DNA from: a virus
Reading direction: 5' to 3' (one strand)
IMG/VR virus record: IMGVR_UViG_3300025483_000009
Span: 1-60,514 of that record
DNA length: 60,514 nucleotides
The notes under the pieces were generated by a model. It did no database searches. It was not told the origin of the DNA and saw nothing but the letters and a program-made list of their open reading frames with translations. A program made the translations under genes and the position numbers. Shown piece after piece: positions 8,803 through 16,807 of this stretch (within the stretch, counting starts at the first letter, position 1; every line of letters begins with the position of its first letter).

Positions 8803-10188
8803 ATGTTTAACGCACAAGCTCTAACGGAAAAGTGGGCACCTGTTCTAGGTCATGAGAGCGCAGGCTCTATCAAAGACAATTATAGAAAGGCTGTTACCGC
8901 TGTTCTGTTAGAAAACCAAGAGAGATTCATGCGCGAAGAGCGTGGAATGCTCAACGAAGCAGGTGGCGCTGCAGGAAACATCGCTGGCGCTATCGGTGGT
9001 AACGCACTATCTGGTTCGGGTCTAACCACCCAAACTGGCGGTCTTGCAGGTTTCGATCCTGTAATGATCAGCCTTATCCGTCGTGCAATGCCTAACCTAG
9101 TTGCATATGACATCTGTGGTGTCCAGCCTATGTCTGGTCCTACAGGTCTCATCTTCGCAATGAAGTCGCACTACGAAGGTCGTGGCGGTGCTGAAGCACT
9201 CTACAACGAGCCCGACAGCGACTTCTCTGCAGGTTATGATGCATCTGCAAACGCATACGACACAGCAAATCCAGTTGCAGGTAGCAACCCTGGTCTCCTC
9301 AACAACAGCGGTACTTACGATCGTGGCGTTAAGCCCATGGCTCGTGAAGATGCTGAGGCACTCGGAGAAAGCGGAAAGCTCTTCAGAGAAATGTCGTTCA
9401 GCATTGAGAAGACTTCTGTGACTGCACAGTCCAGAGCTCTCAAGGCAGAATACACCCTGGAACTGGCACAGGACCTTAAGGCAATTCATGGTCTTGATGC
9501 TGAGCAAGAGCTCGCTAACATTCTGTCTAGCGAGATCCTTGCTGAGATCAACCGTGAAGTTGTTAGAACTGTCTACACCATCGCTAAGCCTGGTGCTCAG
9601 AACAACACTGCTAACGCAGGTCGCTTCGACCTCGATGTTGACTCCAACGGTCGTTGGTCGGTTGAGAAATTCAAGGGACTCATGTTCCAGATTGAGCGCG
9701 ACGCTAACGCAATCGCTCAAGAGACTCGTAGAGGAAAGGGCAACTTCATCATCACATCTGCTGATGTTGCTTCTGCACTCGCTATGTCTGGTACGCTTGA
9801 CTACACCTCTGGTCTAACTGGTGCTGGTGGTCCTTCCATCGGTGAAGTTGATGACACTGGTAACCTCCTTGTCGGCACCATGAACGGCAGAATCAAGGTC
9901 TTCGTTGATCCTTACTCTGCTAACGTTTCTAACACCCACTACTACGTAGTTGGTTATAAGGGTTCTTCCCCATATGACGCAGGTCTATTCTACTGCCCAT
10001 ATGTTCCCCTCCAGATGGTCCGTTCGATCGGTCCTGACACCTTCCAGCCCAAGATTGGCTTTAAGACCCGCTACGGCATGGTCGCAAACCCATTCGTTGT
10101 ACAGTCTAACGGTACACCTGATGCTGAAGCACTTACCGCTTCCCGCAACCAGTATTACCGTCGTGTTCTGGTTGAAAACCTCATGTGA
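8803..10188 (+). CDS. 23: Major capsid protein gp23
   Basis: This HK97-fold protein forms the hexamers of the head and is cleaved by gp21 during maturation. It has 461 residues, shorter than T4 gp23 (521). Family features are the MLNEAGG-type N-terminal region before the cleavage site, LIRRAMPNLVAYDICGVQPMSGPTG near residue 90 split over conserved blocks, and GFKTRYGMVANPF near the C-terminus. A good ribosome binding site (CGGAG) precedes the ATG. Codon use is strongly biased, as expected for a highly expressed gene. A strong terminator follows. Confidence 0.98.
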   Translation: MFNAQALTEKWAPVLGHESAGSIKDNYRKAVTAVLLENQERFMREERGMLNEAGGAAGNIAGAIGGNALSGSGLTTQTGGLAGFDPVMISLIRRAMPNLVAYDICGVQPMSGPTGLIFAMKSHYEGRGGAEALYNEPDSDFSAGYDASANAYDTANPVAGSNPGLLNNSGTYDRGVKPMAREDAEALGESGKLFREMSFSIEKTSVTAQSRALKAEYTLELAQDLKAIHGLDAEQELANILSSEILAEINREVVRTVYTIAKPGAQNNTANAGRFDLDVDSNGRWSVEKFKGLMFQIERDANAIAQETRRGKGNFIITSADVASALAMSGTLDYTSGLTGAGGPSIGEVDDTGNLLVGTMNGRIKVFVDPYSANVSNTHYYVVGYKGSSPYDAGLFYCPYVPLQMVRSIGPDTFQPKIGFKTRYGMVANPFVVQSNGTPDAEALTASRNQYYRRVLVENLM

Positions 10189-10209
10189 TATTGGTTCACA
10201 ATTCAACAC

Positions 10210-10235
10210 AAGGCACCCCTCGGGGTGCCTTTTTT
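10210..10235 (+). terminator. Rho-independent terminator after gp23
   Basis: A GC-rich inverted repeat (AAGGCACCCC and GGGGTGCCTT) is followed by a run of T. It starts 22 nt after the capsid stop codon and closes the late head operon. An ATTAAATA box follows at 10236-10243 and could start the next short transcript. Confidence 0.9.
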
Positions 10236-10267
10236 ATTAAATAGACATATATTACATAAGGTTGAGT

Positions 10268-10420
10268 ATGAAATCACATATGCAGTATTTAATTTGGGCA
10301 TCTGTTGTCGCACAACTACAAAAAACTGGCGAAACTCATTCTCCTTATTATAATACAGCATATGGCAAAATGAAACTCAACGAACCATCGCAAAATGCTA
10401 ATGAGAGGTCAAGTAACTAA
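10268..10420 (+). CDS. Small unknown protein, 50 residues
   Basis: It begins MKSHMQYLIWASVVAQ and ends in a polar SQNANERSSN tail. The ATG is preceded by AAGG. The N-terminal third is mildly hydrophobic but too short for a confident membrane helix. It overlaps the next gene by 20 nt. This is the first of eight tiny overlapping genes between the capsid gene and gp3; nothing in it indicates a function. Confidence 0.5.
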   Translation: MKSHMQYLIWASVVAQLQKTGETHSPYYNTAYGKMKLNEPSQNANERSSN

Positions 10421-10565
10421 AGTTGATATCCTTGCAAGGATCATGAAATTGAAAACTTCGTTGTATAATGAACATACTCATTATGCCTGGTCAGAGGATC
10501 AAAAGTATTCTGCTCAGTGTGCATTAAGTGAAGTGCTAGATATCCTAAAGGAATACAGACTATGA
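10401..10565 (+). CDS. Small unknown protein, 54 residues
   Basis: It begins MRGQVTKVDILARIMKLK and is predicted to be mainly helical, with an aromatic HTHYAWSEDQKY centre and a leucine-rich C-terminal helix (LSEVLDILKEYRL). It overlaps the gene before by 20 nt and the gene after by 4 nt (ATGA). The family is not recognised; it looks like a cyanophage orphan that is expressed with its neighbours. Confidence 0.55.
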   Translation: MRGQVTKVDILARIMKLKTSLYNEHTHYAWSEDQKYSAQCALSEVLDILKEYRL

Positions 10566-10759
10566 ATCAAGACTGGAGATACAGTGAAGAACGCATGAAA
10601 CTCAGAGCAGATGTATTTGTTTTACTCTCAAAGAAATACTTTACTCTGAAGCATTCAAAAAATCTATATGAGTTCTGTCATGACTGGGTGAGTCAGGGTA
10701 ATCAAACTACTGACGGTGTTGAAAAAGCGTTTGTTAAGTATCTAGAGTCTATTAAATGA
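10562..10759 (+). CDS. Small unknown protein, 65 residues
   Basis: It is a 65-residue basic/aromatic helical protein beginning MNQDWRYSEERMKLR and containing ALVLL-like VFVLLSKKYFTLKHS and FCHDWVSQG. Its ATG overlaps the upstream stop codon by 4 nt and its stop overlaps the next ATG. No cysteine motif, signal peptide or membrane helix is evident. Function is unknown. Confidence 0.6.
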   Translation: MNQDWRYSEERMKLRADVFVLLSKKYFTLKHSKNLYEFCHDWVSQGNQTTDGVEKAFVKYLESIK

Positions 10760-10941
10760 AAATTCACTCACAATTTTTTGGAGACGATGGAGTTAGGGAA
10801 GCAAAAGTATGTTATGTAACTGATGAGTCGTATCATCACTACAAAGTATTTTGTATTACAGATAAAGCATCCCACACAAAACAATTCAGTCAAAAGATTG
10901 ACGCTGAAGAATACGCAGAAAGTTGGGTCTTAGACACATGA
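10756..10941 (+). CDS. Small unknown protein, 61 residues
   Basis: It is a 61-residue protein beginning MKIHSQFFGDDGVREAKVC, with alternating hydrophobic strands and an acidic helix (KIDAEEYAESWVL) at the end. The pattern suggests a small beta-beta-alpha fold. It is coupled to both neighbours by ATGA overlaps. Function is unknown. Confidence 0.55.
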   Translation: MKIHSQFFGDDGVREAKVCYVTDESYHHYKVFCITDKASHTKQFSQKIDAEEYAESWVLDT

Positions 10942-11075
10942 ACGAAGGAGATCAAGAAGCAAAGTTTACTAAAGAAGATGAACAACTTTTGAGGCAAGCC
11001 ATGGCATTCTTGAAGCATCGTGAGCTTTGCCAAGAACCATTTGATGGATATTGGGAGGATGGTGATGACATATAA
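10938..11075 (+). CDS. Small acidic unknown protein, 45 residues
   Basis: It begins MNEGDQEAKFTKEDEQ and is acidic, with one amphipathic helix (LLRQAMAFLKHREL) and an acidic GYWEDGDDI end. The ATG overlaps the upstream stop codon. The next gene begins within its last codons in another frame. Function is unknown. Confidence 0.5.
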   Translation: MNEGDQEAKFTKEDEQLLRQAMAFLKHRELCQEPFDGYWEDGDDI

Positions 11076-11271
11076 ATTACTTTTGTGCCTTTCGCCACTA
11101 CTTATCATCTTCATACTAATGAAATTTATTGTTTGGATTAGTGCGGTCAATACTGAATCGGGTTATGTCAGAAAAGAACCTTTACGAAAACGAGGACCCT
11201 ACCTGGAAAATCCATATGCAGATGTTGACGAAGAGGAAGAAGAATATGGAGATCGCACAGACTATCGATGA
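11065..11271 (+). CDS. Small single-pass membrane protein
   Basis: The protein has about 68 residues. The N-terminal part (LLLCLSPLLIIFILMKFIVWI) forms one clear membrane helix. It is followed by a basic segment (RKEPLRKRG) and a very acidic DVDEEEEEYGD stretch, so the C-terminus is probably cytoplasmic. An in-frame ATG at 11059 is an alternative start. Its last 26 nt overlap the next gene. Function is unknown; a role at the host inner membrane is an inference from the helix. Confidence 0.5.
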   Translation: MTYKLLLCLSPLLIIFILMKFIVWISAVNTESGYVRKEPLRKRGPYLENPYADVDEEEEEYGDRTDYR

Positions 11272-11389
11272 GGCATTGTTGGAGTGGTATTCCGAGCAAG
11301 GTAGAGATGTTCCACAATGGAAACGGAGAGATCCACAATGGTGGATCGATTATCTACGCAGTTTAGGAATGGATCCTAACAATCCATGA
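11246..11389 (+). CDS. Small Trp-rich unknown protein, 47 residues
   Basis: It begins MEIAQTIDEALLEWYSEQG and has three WW/W motifs (PQWKRRDPQWW), followed by a helix and a DPNNP end. The frame is open further upstream, overlapping the membrane protein gene, but the ATG at 11246 gives the least overlap. The next gene starts 4 nt before its end. Function is unknown. Confidence 0.5.
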   Translation: MEIAQTIDEALLEWYSEQGRDVPQWKRRDPQWWIDYLRSLGMDPNNP

Positions 11390-11583
11390 GTGCAGAAGAA
11401 CCAGCATTATACACAATGACATTATCAATAGAAGACATTCATCTTCTATATCATTGTGTTTGCAAACGACTAGAAACCTGGGAGGGATCTCCTTCCAGGC
11501 ATCCAACAGAACAAGAGCATCTGTGGTATCTAAAGAACCAACTATACAGAGCAGTATTAGATTACAAGTTTCACGACATGTGA
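11386..11583 (+). CDS. Small unknown protein, 65 residues
   Basis: It begins MSAEEPALYTMTLSIEDI and consists mainly of two helices with histidine and tryptophan residues (LLYHCVCKRLETW and EQEHLWYLKNQLYRAVLDY). It is the last of the tiny genes; a late box overlaps its stop codon. Function is unknown. Confidence 0.55.
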   Translation: MSAEEPALYTMTLSIEDIHLLYHCVCKRLETWEGSPSRHPTEQEHLWYLKNQLYRAVLDYKFHDM

Positions 11584-11589
11584 TAAATA
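11582..11589 (+). promoter_or_regulatory. Late promoter GATAAATA for gp3
   Basis: GATAAATA lies 23 nt upstream of the tail gene at 11612 and fits the NATAAATA late consensus. It separates a late structural gene from the small-gene cluster. Confidence 0.6.
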
Positions 11590-11611
11590 CTAGGTAGCTT
11601 GGGAAGTTGAC

Positions 11612-12124
11612 ATGCCTGCTGAATGGTACAAAGAGCAGCCAACAAATAGAAATTATCTATCTCCAGTAGGTTTCCAATTTAAGTTGGAAAAATTTTCGGG
11701 GGTAGATTTTTTCTGTCAAGGTGTAAACATCCCTGATGTTTCTATGCCAGTTGCAAACCTAGGCAGTAAGTTCAGAAACATTCCCATCCCTGGGAGTGGT
11801 GGTGTTGAGTATGGTGACCTTACAGTTACTTTTCTGATTGACGAAGACTTCAACAACTTCATGACAATCCAAAACTGGATCCGTAAGTATGGATTGAGTG
11901 AGGGTCATAGCGACGGTCCTGACGACCAGTCTGCTGGTGTTCTACAGATTCTCACATCAAACTTCAATGGTAATTTTTATGTTAGGTTTGAAGGTCTGTT
12001 CCCAACTAGCTTGACAGGAGTTCAGTATGATGCTAGTTTAGAGAATATCGAATACCTAACTGCAACTGCAACATTCAAGTTCACTAGGTATAGAATACAG
12101 AATGAACAAAGTATTGATTTATGA
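11612..12124 (+). CDS. 3: Tail tube-like protein, probably gp3 tail completion protein
   Basis: This 170-residue structural protein resembles the gp19 tube family: SPVGFQFKLEK, GVDFFCQGVNIPDVS, an IPIPGSGG loop and LTVTFLIDEDFNNF. In cyanomyoviruses the gene before uvsY is gp3, which terminates the tail tube and stabilises the sheath. The tube-like sequence would also fit gp54, the tube initiator, but gp54 is usually longer. It is preceded by a late box, unlike the recombination genes that follow, and its stop overlaps the uvsY start by 4 nt. Confidence 0.7.
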   Translation: MPAEWYKEQPTNRNYLSPVGFQFKLEKFSGVDFFCQGVNIPDVSMPVANLGSKFRNIPIPGSGGVEYGDLTVTFLIDEDFNNFMTIQNWIRKYGLSEGHSDGPDDQSAGVLQILTSNFNGNFYVRFEGLFPTSLTGVQYDASLENIEYLTATATFKFTRYRIQNEQSIDL

Positions 12125-12594
12125 ATTTTGAGACCCTTCGTAATAAATTTGAGAATCTCAGAGAGCAGTGGGCAGAAGATTCAGCAGTTGACTTTCAATT
12201 TAAGAACAAACAGTATACCACAGATTTAGGGCAACTCGCATTATCGATCCCCTTCCAACATAATAAATACTTAAACCATTACACTGACATTCAACAGATC
12301 AAAACTTCGTTGGAGTTTGAGATCCGCAAAGTGGTGAAGGAAAAACGTGAGTATTATTCTGGCGAAGCAGATGCCAAAACTTACGCCGCCAAACCATTTG
12401 GATCGAGCATCAAGACCTCAGAAAAAATGAAAGTATATCTAGAGTCTGATGATGAGATCATCAACCTAGAAGCAAAAATTAAATATCTAGACCAGATGCT
12501 TTACTGGTTAGATCAGGTCATGAAACAAATTTCCAACAGAGGTTTTCAGGTCAAGAGTGCCATTGAGTGGGAGAAATTTGTAAATGGACAATGA
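12121..12594 (+). CDS. uvsY: Recombination mediator UvsY
   Basis: UvsY loads the UvsX recombinase onto gp32-coated single-stranded DNA. The protein has 157 residues, near the T4 size of 137, and is helical and charged. The segment FRKVVKEKREYYSGEADAK-type (residues 63-80) is typical of the family. The ATG overlaps the gp3 stop codon, and uvsW begins 4 nt before its end, the same uvsY-uvsW adjacency as in other T4-like phages. Confidence 0.88.
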   Translation: MNFETLRNKFENLREQWAEDSAVDFQFKNKQYTTDLGQLALSIPFQHNKYLNHYTDIQQIKTSLEFEIRKVVKEKREYYSGEADAKTYAAKPFGSSIKTSEKMKVYLESDDEIINLEAKIKYLDQMLYWLDQVMKQISNRGFQVKSAIEWEKFVNGQ

Positions 12595-14057
12595 TGACAA
12601 CCCTCTCTGTTAAAAAGAAGAACGAAGTCTATGTGACTATTCAATCCGCTGAGCCTCATGTTCATCATGAGCTCTCGGACTATTTTTCTTTTGAGGTTCC
12701 AGAAGCAAAATTTCTAAAGAAAAATCCCAGATACAAATACTGGGATGGAACGATCAGATTGTATTCTCCTGGCACAGGTGAACTGTATGGTGGTCTAATG
12801 AATCACCTACATACCTGGGCAGCAGAACGCCAATATCAGATTGAATATGAAACCAATGATTGGTATGGATCCGTAGAAGAAACAAACGATTTTGTTTCTC
12901 CTGAAGGTGTCAAAGTCTTCATGGATAAAATCTGCAATATCAAACCAAGACCTTACCAATACAAAGCTGTATATGAAGCGGTTAAAAACAATCGCAAACT
13001 CTTACTTTCTCCTACGGGCAGCGGTAAGAGTCTCATGATCTATTCCCTCGTCAGATACTATACTGCTACCAACAAGAAAACTCTCATCATCGTGCCTACT
13101 ACGTCCTTGGTAGAACAGATGGTCAATGACTTTAATGACTACGGATGGAATGCTGACGACCATGTGCATAAGATTTATTCGGGCAAAGATAAAAATACGG
13201 ACAAACCAATTGTTATTTCCACTTGGCAATCAATCTACAAGTTCCCAAAAAGATACTTTGATGATATTGACTGTGTTATCGGTGATGAGGCACACTTATT
13301 TAAGTCGAAGTCCCTCACAGGAATTATGACTAAACTTCATAACGCCAAGTATCGTTTCGGTTTTACTGGAACGCTTGACGGAAGCAAGACTCATAAGTGG
13401 GTGTTAGAAGGTTTGTTTGGTTCGTGTGAACAGGTAACTAAAACAGATGATCTAATTAAATCAGGTTACCTATCTAAATTTAGGATCAAAGTTCTACTTT
13501 GTAAACATGCTCCTCAGTATTTTGACACATATCATGACGAGATGGAGTATCTTGTCGAACATAAAGGTAGAAATAATCTGATCAAAAATCTTGTCAACGA
13601 TTTAGAAGGCAATACTTTGGTATTGTTCAACTACATTGAAAAACATGGTGAACCTCTTTATGAATTAATAAATAATACATTAGACCCAGAGCGAAAAATC
13701 TTTTTCGTTCATGGTGGCACTGATGTGGAAGACCGTGAGAAAGTAAGACAGATTACTGAACAAGAATCAAACGCTGTCATCATTGCATCTTACGGAACAT
13801 TCAGCACTGGTATCAATATTAAACGACTACACAACATCGTTTTTGCATCACCTAGTAAATCTCGTATTCGCAATCTACAATCGATTGGTAGAGTCCTGAG
13901 AAAGGGTGATGGCAAAGACATGGCAACATTATACGACATAGCTGACGACATTGGTGGTCAGAACTATACACTCAGACACCTCAACGACAGAGTTACTATC
14001 TACAATGAGGAAAACTTTAAGTATGAGGTTATCAAAGTAAACCTTAGAGCAAATTAA
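12591..14057 (+). CDS. uvsW: RNA-DNA and DNA helicase UvsW
   Basis: This superfamily 2 helicase unwinds R-loops and branched DNA, and in T4 it switches replication from origin-dependent to recombination-dependent mode. It has 488 residues. Walker A is SPTGSGKSLM near residue 142, the DEAH box is IGDEAHLFKS near 231, and motif VI is QSIGRVLRKGDGKD near 435. The N-terminal roughly 100 residues match the UvsW accessory domain (NPRYKYWDGTIRLY). The start is ATG 12591, or ATG 12594 by one codon. Confidence 0.96.
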   Translation: MMTTLSVKKKNEVYVTIQSAEPHVHHELSDYFSFEVPEAKFLKKNPRYKYWDGTIRLYSPGTGELYGGLMNHLHTWAAERQYQIEYETNDWYGSVEETNDFVSPEGVKVFMDKICNIKPRPYQYKAVYEAVKNNRKLLLSPTGSGKSLMIYSLVRYYTATNKKTLIIVPTTSLVEQMVNDFNDYGWNADDHVHKIYSGKDKNTDKPIVISTWQSIYKFPKRYFDDIDCVIGDEAHLFKSKSLTGIMTKLHNAKYRFGFTGTLDGSKTHKWVLEGLFGSCEQVTKTDDLIKSGYLSKFRIKVLLCKHAPQYFDTYHDEMEYLVEHKGRNNLIKNLVNDLEGNTLVLFNYIEKHGEPLYELINNTLDPERKIFFVHGGTDVEDREKVRQITEQESNAVIIASYGTFSTGINIKRLHNIVFASPSKSRIRNLQSIGRVLRKGDGKDMATLYDIADDIGGQNYTLRHLNDRVTIYNEENFKYEVIKVNLRAN

Positions 14058-14059
14058 AT

Positions 14060-14446
14060 ATGCAAGAAGAAGAGTTTTATGCAACTATTAAATTAGTAAC
14101 AGGTGAAGAGATAGTATCTAAAGTCTGCTATATGCCAGACGAAGATAGTTTGATCTTAGAAAATCCACTTGAGGTTTTACCTGTAGAACAAACCAAGAGT
14201 AGTGTTAAGATAAATGGATTCACTTTAGTTGAATGGATCAGATCAACATTGGATCAGATGTTTGTTTTACCAAAACAACATATCCTTACCATGACTGAAA
14301 CAGATAAAAAAATAGAGGTCTTTTATAAAAAGACACTCAAGAAACTTAACTCAGGTGTAGAGAACAGTCAGTTCACTAGAAAGATGGGTAGGATAGGATC
14401 CGTAAAGGAAACAAAAAAATATCTAGAAGATATATACAAGCTATAA
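14060..14446 (+). CDS. Sm-like unknown protein, 128 residues
   Basis: It begins MQEEEFYATIKLVTGEEIVSKV, a strand-turn-strand pattern like Sm/LSm proteins, followed by ILENPLEVLPVEQ and a helical lysine-rich C-terminus. A second protein at 28682-29095 shares the same TGE-I-core and NP/FPL-type second block, so the two look like distant paralogues. It lies 2 nt after uvsW. Possible roles include RNA binding, but no known function is recognised. Confidence 0.6.
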   Translation: MQEEEFYATIKLVTGEEIVSKVCYMPDEDSLILENPLEVLPVEQTKSSVKINGFTLVEWIRSTLDQMFVLPKQHILTMTETDKKIEVFYKKTLKKLNSGVENSQFTRKMGRIGSVKETKKYLEDIYKL

Positions 14447-14509
14447 AGCTTTAATTCCTTTGAACCCTTGACAGAGTTATTGTACTAAGTTTCTGAGGTT
14501 CTGTCAAGC

Positions 14510-14538
14510 TTGACATCACAGTGTCACAGTGTTACAAT
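14510..14538 (+). promoter_or_regulatory. Sigma70-type promoter for gp55
   Basis: A perfect TTGACA at 14510-14515 is followed by a 17-nt spacer and TACAAT at 14533-14538, one mismatch from consensus. Expected initiation is near 14545, about 30 nt before gp55. Host RNA polymerase can therefore transcribe the phage late sigma factor early. Confidence 0.85.
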
Positions 14539-14575
14539 CTAAAGGCGTTCATAGCAAACAATAGGAACCTGCGGG

Positions 14576-15067
14576 ATGACTAGAAAAAAAACTGAAAACT
14601 ATGTTAATAACAAAGAGTTCCTTGAGGCTATAACTCTCTATCGCAATAAAGTTCTAGATGCAAAAGAGAAGGGTTTAGACAGACCTAGGGTTCCCAATTA
14701 CATTGGTGATTGCTTTCTTAAGATTGCTACACACCTATCGTATAAACCAAACTTTGTCAATTACATGTTCAGGGAGGACATGATCTGTGATGGCATTGAA
14801 AACTGCCTCCAGTATATTGACAACTTTAATCCTGCGAAATCAAGCAATCCGTTTGCTTACTTCACTCAAATCATTTATTACGCATTCCTGCGTCGTATTC
14901 AGAAAGAGAAAAAACAACTTGAGATCAAGAGTAAGATTCTCGAAAAGTCTGGTTATGATGAAGTCATGCACACTGATACATTTGATGGTATGATGTCTGG
15001 TATGAACGCATCTTATTCCGACATGGGTAGTATTAAAGAAAACATCGAAACCAGAATGAATAGATAA
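14576..15067 (+). CDS. 55: Late transcription sigma factor gp55
   Basis: gp55 is a reduced sigma factor that directs host RNA polymerase to TATAAATA late promoters, working with the sliding clamp gp45. It has 163 residues, against 185 in T4. The central region (FREDMICDGIENCLQYIDNF and PFAYFTQIIYYAFLRRIQKE) is the sigma region 2-like core. It sits behind a near-consensus host promoter with a leader of about 30 nt. Its many targets in this window are the listed late boxes. Confidence 0.94.
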   Translation: MTRKKTENYVNNKEFLEAITLYRNKVLDAKEKGLDRPRVPNYIGDCFLKIATHLSYKPNFVNYMFREDMICDGIENCLQYIDNFNPAKSSNPFAYFTQIIYYAFLRRIQKEKKQLEIKSKILEKSGYDEVMHTDTFDGMMSGMNASYSDMGSIKENIETRMNR

Positions 15068-15222
15068 TGACTGATGAAAATGCCCTTTGGGAGGACATGA
15101 GGAAACTCAATGCACTCTACGAAGAACTTTGCTGGGGTTATGATGATGAACTAGTATTCACCCATGATGGCACCAGAGTGATAATCTTTAATAAAGACAA
15201 AGAGAATGAGCGAACATCCTGA
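15067..15222 (+). CDS. Small unknown protein, 51 residues
   Basis: It begins MTDENALWEDMRKLNALYEE and continues with LCWGYDDELVFTHDGTRVIIF, an acidic helix and then a beta hairpin. It starts on the gp55 stop codon (TAATG) and overlaps the next gene by 17 nt. Small genes of this kind commonly sit between gp55 and gp47 in cyanophages. Function is unknown. Confidence 0.55.
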   Translation: MTDENALWEDMRKLNALYEELCWGYDDELVFTHDGTRVIIFNKDKENERTS

Positions 15223-15451
15223 AATTGCTGAACATGAATGGTTTGAATGTGAATATGGAACATATCGTGTCGAACAGAAACGATTTGGAACGTGGATTAG
15301 CTATAGTAAGGAAGGTGAGGAGCTCATCACAGGACTTACGAGGGAAATTGTCATTAAAATGTCTGCGTTCCATCTCGAAGGAGTCGCTACTAACTGGGCA
15401 AATTGTAGGACTTCCAAGCAATTCGATGGAACTGTTGGAGGTAAACTATGA
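15206..15451 (+). CDS. Unknown protein, 81 residues
   Basis: It begins MSEHPEIAEHEWFECEYGTYRV and appears to form a small beta-rich domain with a helix (SAFHLEGVATNWAN). Its C-terminal codons overlap the gp47 start by 4 nt, so it is probably co-translated with the recombination nuclease. No catalytic motif is visible. Confidence 0.55.
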   Translation: MSEHPEIAEHEWFECEYGTYRVEQKRFGTWISYSKEGEELITGLTREIVIKMSAFHLEGVATNWANCRTSKQFDGTVGGKL

Positions 15452-16494
15452 AGATCGCACTAATCACTGATCAACATCTTGATGGTCGTAAAGGTTCTCT
15501 AGCGTTCTGGAATTACTTTCAAAGGTTCTACGATGAAATATTTTTTCCTACGCTTGAGAAAGAAGGTGTCCGCACCATCATTGATCTGGGCGACACATTT
15601 GATAATCGAAAGTCTATAGACTTTAATACTTTTCATCGTGTGCGTGAAAATTATTTCGAGAGACTGAGACCATATAATGTACACATGATTCTTGGCAATC
15701 ACTGTACATACTATAAGAATACCAACCGTATCAACTCACCAGAACTTCTGCTAGGAGGGCAGTACGCAAACATCAGAATCTATTCTGAACCAACTGAAGT
15801 TTTGATGGGTAAGAAAGTATTCCTGATGCTTCCCTGGATCAATAAAGAAAATCAGGAAGAGGTGTTTAGATTACTTGAGGTGAGTCAGGCAGATAATGTT
15901 TGTGGTCACCTAGAGATTGAGGGATTTGAAGTTATTCCTGGCATGAAGTTTGATCATGGTGGTCTGTCACCATCAATCTTTAAAAACTTTAAGCGTGTCT
16001 GGTCTGGACATTTCCACCACAGATCTAAGAAAGGTAACATCCAGTATCTTGGCAACCCATACCAGATGTTCTGGAACGACTACAAGGAAGAGAGGGGGTT
16101 TCATATCTATGATACTGAGACTGACAAACTGAAGTTCTACAAAAATCCTTTTGAGATTTTTACCAAGGTTTACTACAACGATGTGGAGAATGACTATGCG
16201 TCATATGATACCGATCAGCATAAAGATACTTATGTTAAAGTTGTTGTGGAAGAAAAGAGAGACTACGCGCAGTTTGAAAATCTTCTGGACAGACTCTACT
16301 ATGCTGGCGCACATGATGTTAAAATCGTCGAGACGCTAGTTGACACAACCGATGTCGATGATGTAGAATTTAATGTGAAAGACACATTGACTTTGCTTAG
16401 TGAGTATATTGATGAAATTGATTTGCAGGTAGATAAAACCGACCTTAAAAAATTGATGCAATCACTATACATAGAATCATGCGAAGTTTCTTAG
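15448..16494 (+). CDS. 47: Recombination endonuclease subunit gp47 (Mre11-like)
   Basis: This is the nuclease subunit of the gp46/gp47 complex, which resects DNA ends for recombination-dependent replication. The calcineurin-like phosphoesterase motifs are present: D8xH10 in ITDQHLDGR, GDTFDNR near residue 50, GNHC near 82, HLEIEG near 156 and GHFHH near 186. Its 348 residues match T4 gp47 (339). Note GNHC instead of the usual GNHD. gp46 follows after one small gene. Confidence 0.96.
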   Translation: MKIALITDQHLDGRKGSLAFWNYFQRFYDEIFFPTLEKEGVRTIIDLGDTFDNRKSIDFNTFHRVRENYFERLRPYNVHMILGNHCTYYKNTNRINSPELLLGGQYANIRIYSEPTEVLMGKKVFLMLPWINKENQEEVFRLLEVSQADNVCGHLEIEGFEVIPGMKFDHGGLSPSIFKNFKRVWSGHFHHRSKKGNIQYLGNPYQMFWNDYKEERGFHIYDTETDKLKFYKNPFEIFTKVYYNDVENDYASYDTDQHKDTYVKVVVEEKRDYAQFENLLDRLYYAGAHDVKIVETLVDTTDVDDVEFNVKDTLTLLSEYIDEIDLQVDKTDLKKLMQSLYIESCEVS

Positions 16495-16501
16495 AACGTC
16501 C

Positions 16502-16807
16502 ATGTATTTAATCGCACTAGAAAATAATCCATCAGGAGTATATTCTGTTCCTGATGAAGATAATGATAAGATTATTCCAATCTTTGAGTGTGAATCAGAT
16601 GCCGAAAGATACATTTCTTTCCTAGAAGAAGATCCAATTAGTCCAGACTTACAGGTTATTGAGATTGATGGAGATGTCATGGTCGCTGCATGTGTGTCTA
16701 GCGGTCAAAGATACAGTATAATTACCGAAGACGATTTTATCGTACCCCCAGATTGTTATGATTCACTTTCAAAAGATCCGTTGGAAGAACTTCCTGAGCA
16801 CGGGTAA
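16502..16807 (+). CDS. Unknown acidic protein between gp47 and gp46
   Basis: This 101-residue acidic protein begins MYLIALENNPSGVYSV. It has a DNDKIIPIFECESDAERYISFL strand-helix unit and ends in a PLEELPEHG tail. The last 50 nt overlap the gp46 start in another frame. It may be a small alpha/beta domain. Its fixed place in the recombination operon is the only hint of role. Confidence 0.6.
   Translation: MYLIALENNPSGVYSVPDEDNDKIIPIFECESDAERYISFLEEDPISPDLQVIEIDGDVMVAACVSSGQRYSIITEDDFIVPPDCYDSLSKDPLEELPEHG

Noticed and set aside
14468-14496. First TTGACA before gp55 as a promoter
   Set aside because: The sequence 17 nt downstream (TTCTGA) is not a -10 box; the second TTGACA at 14510 has a good one.
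15225-15470. Open frame overlapping the 81-aa gene before gp47
   Set aside because: It overlaps almost completely with 15206-15451, extends into gp47 and lacks a ribosome binding site.
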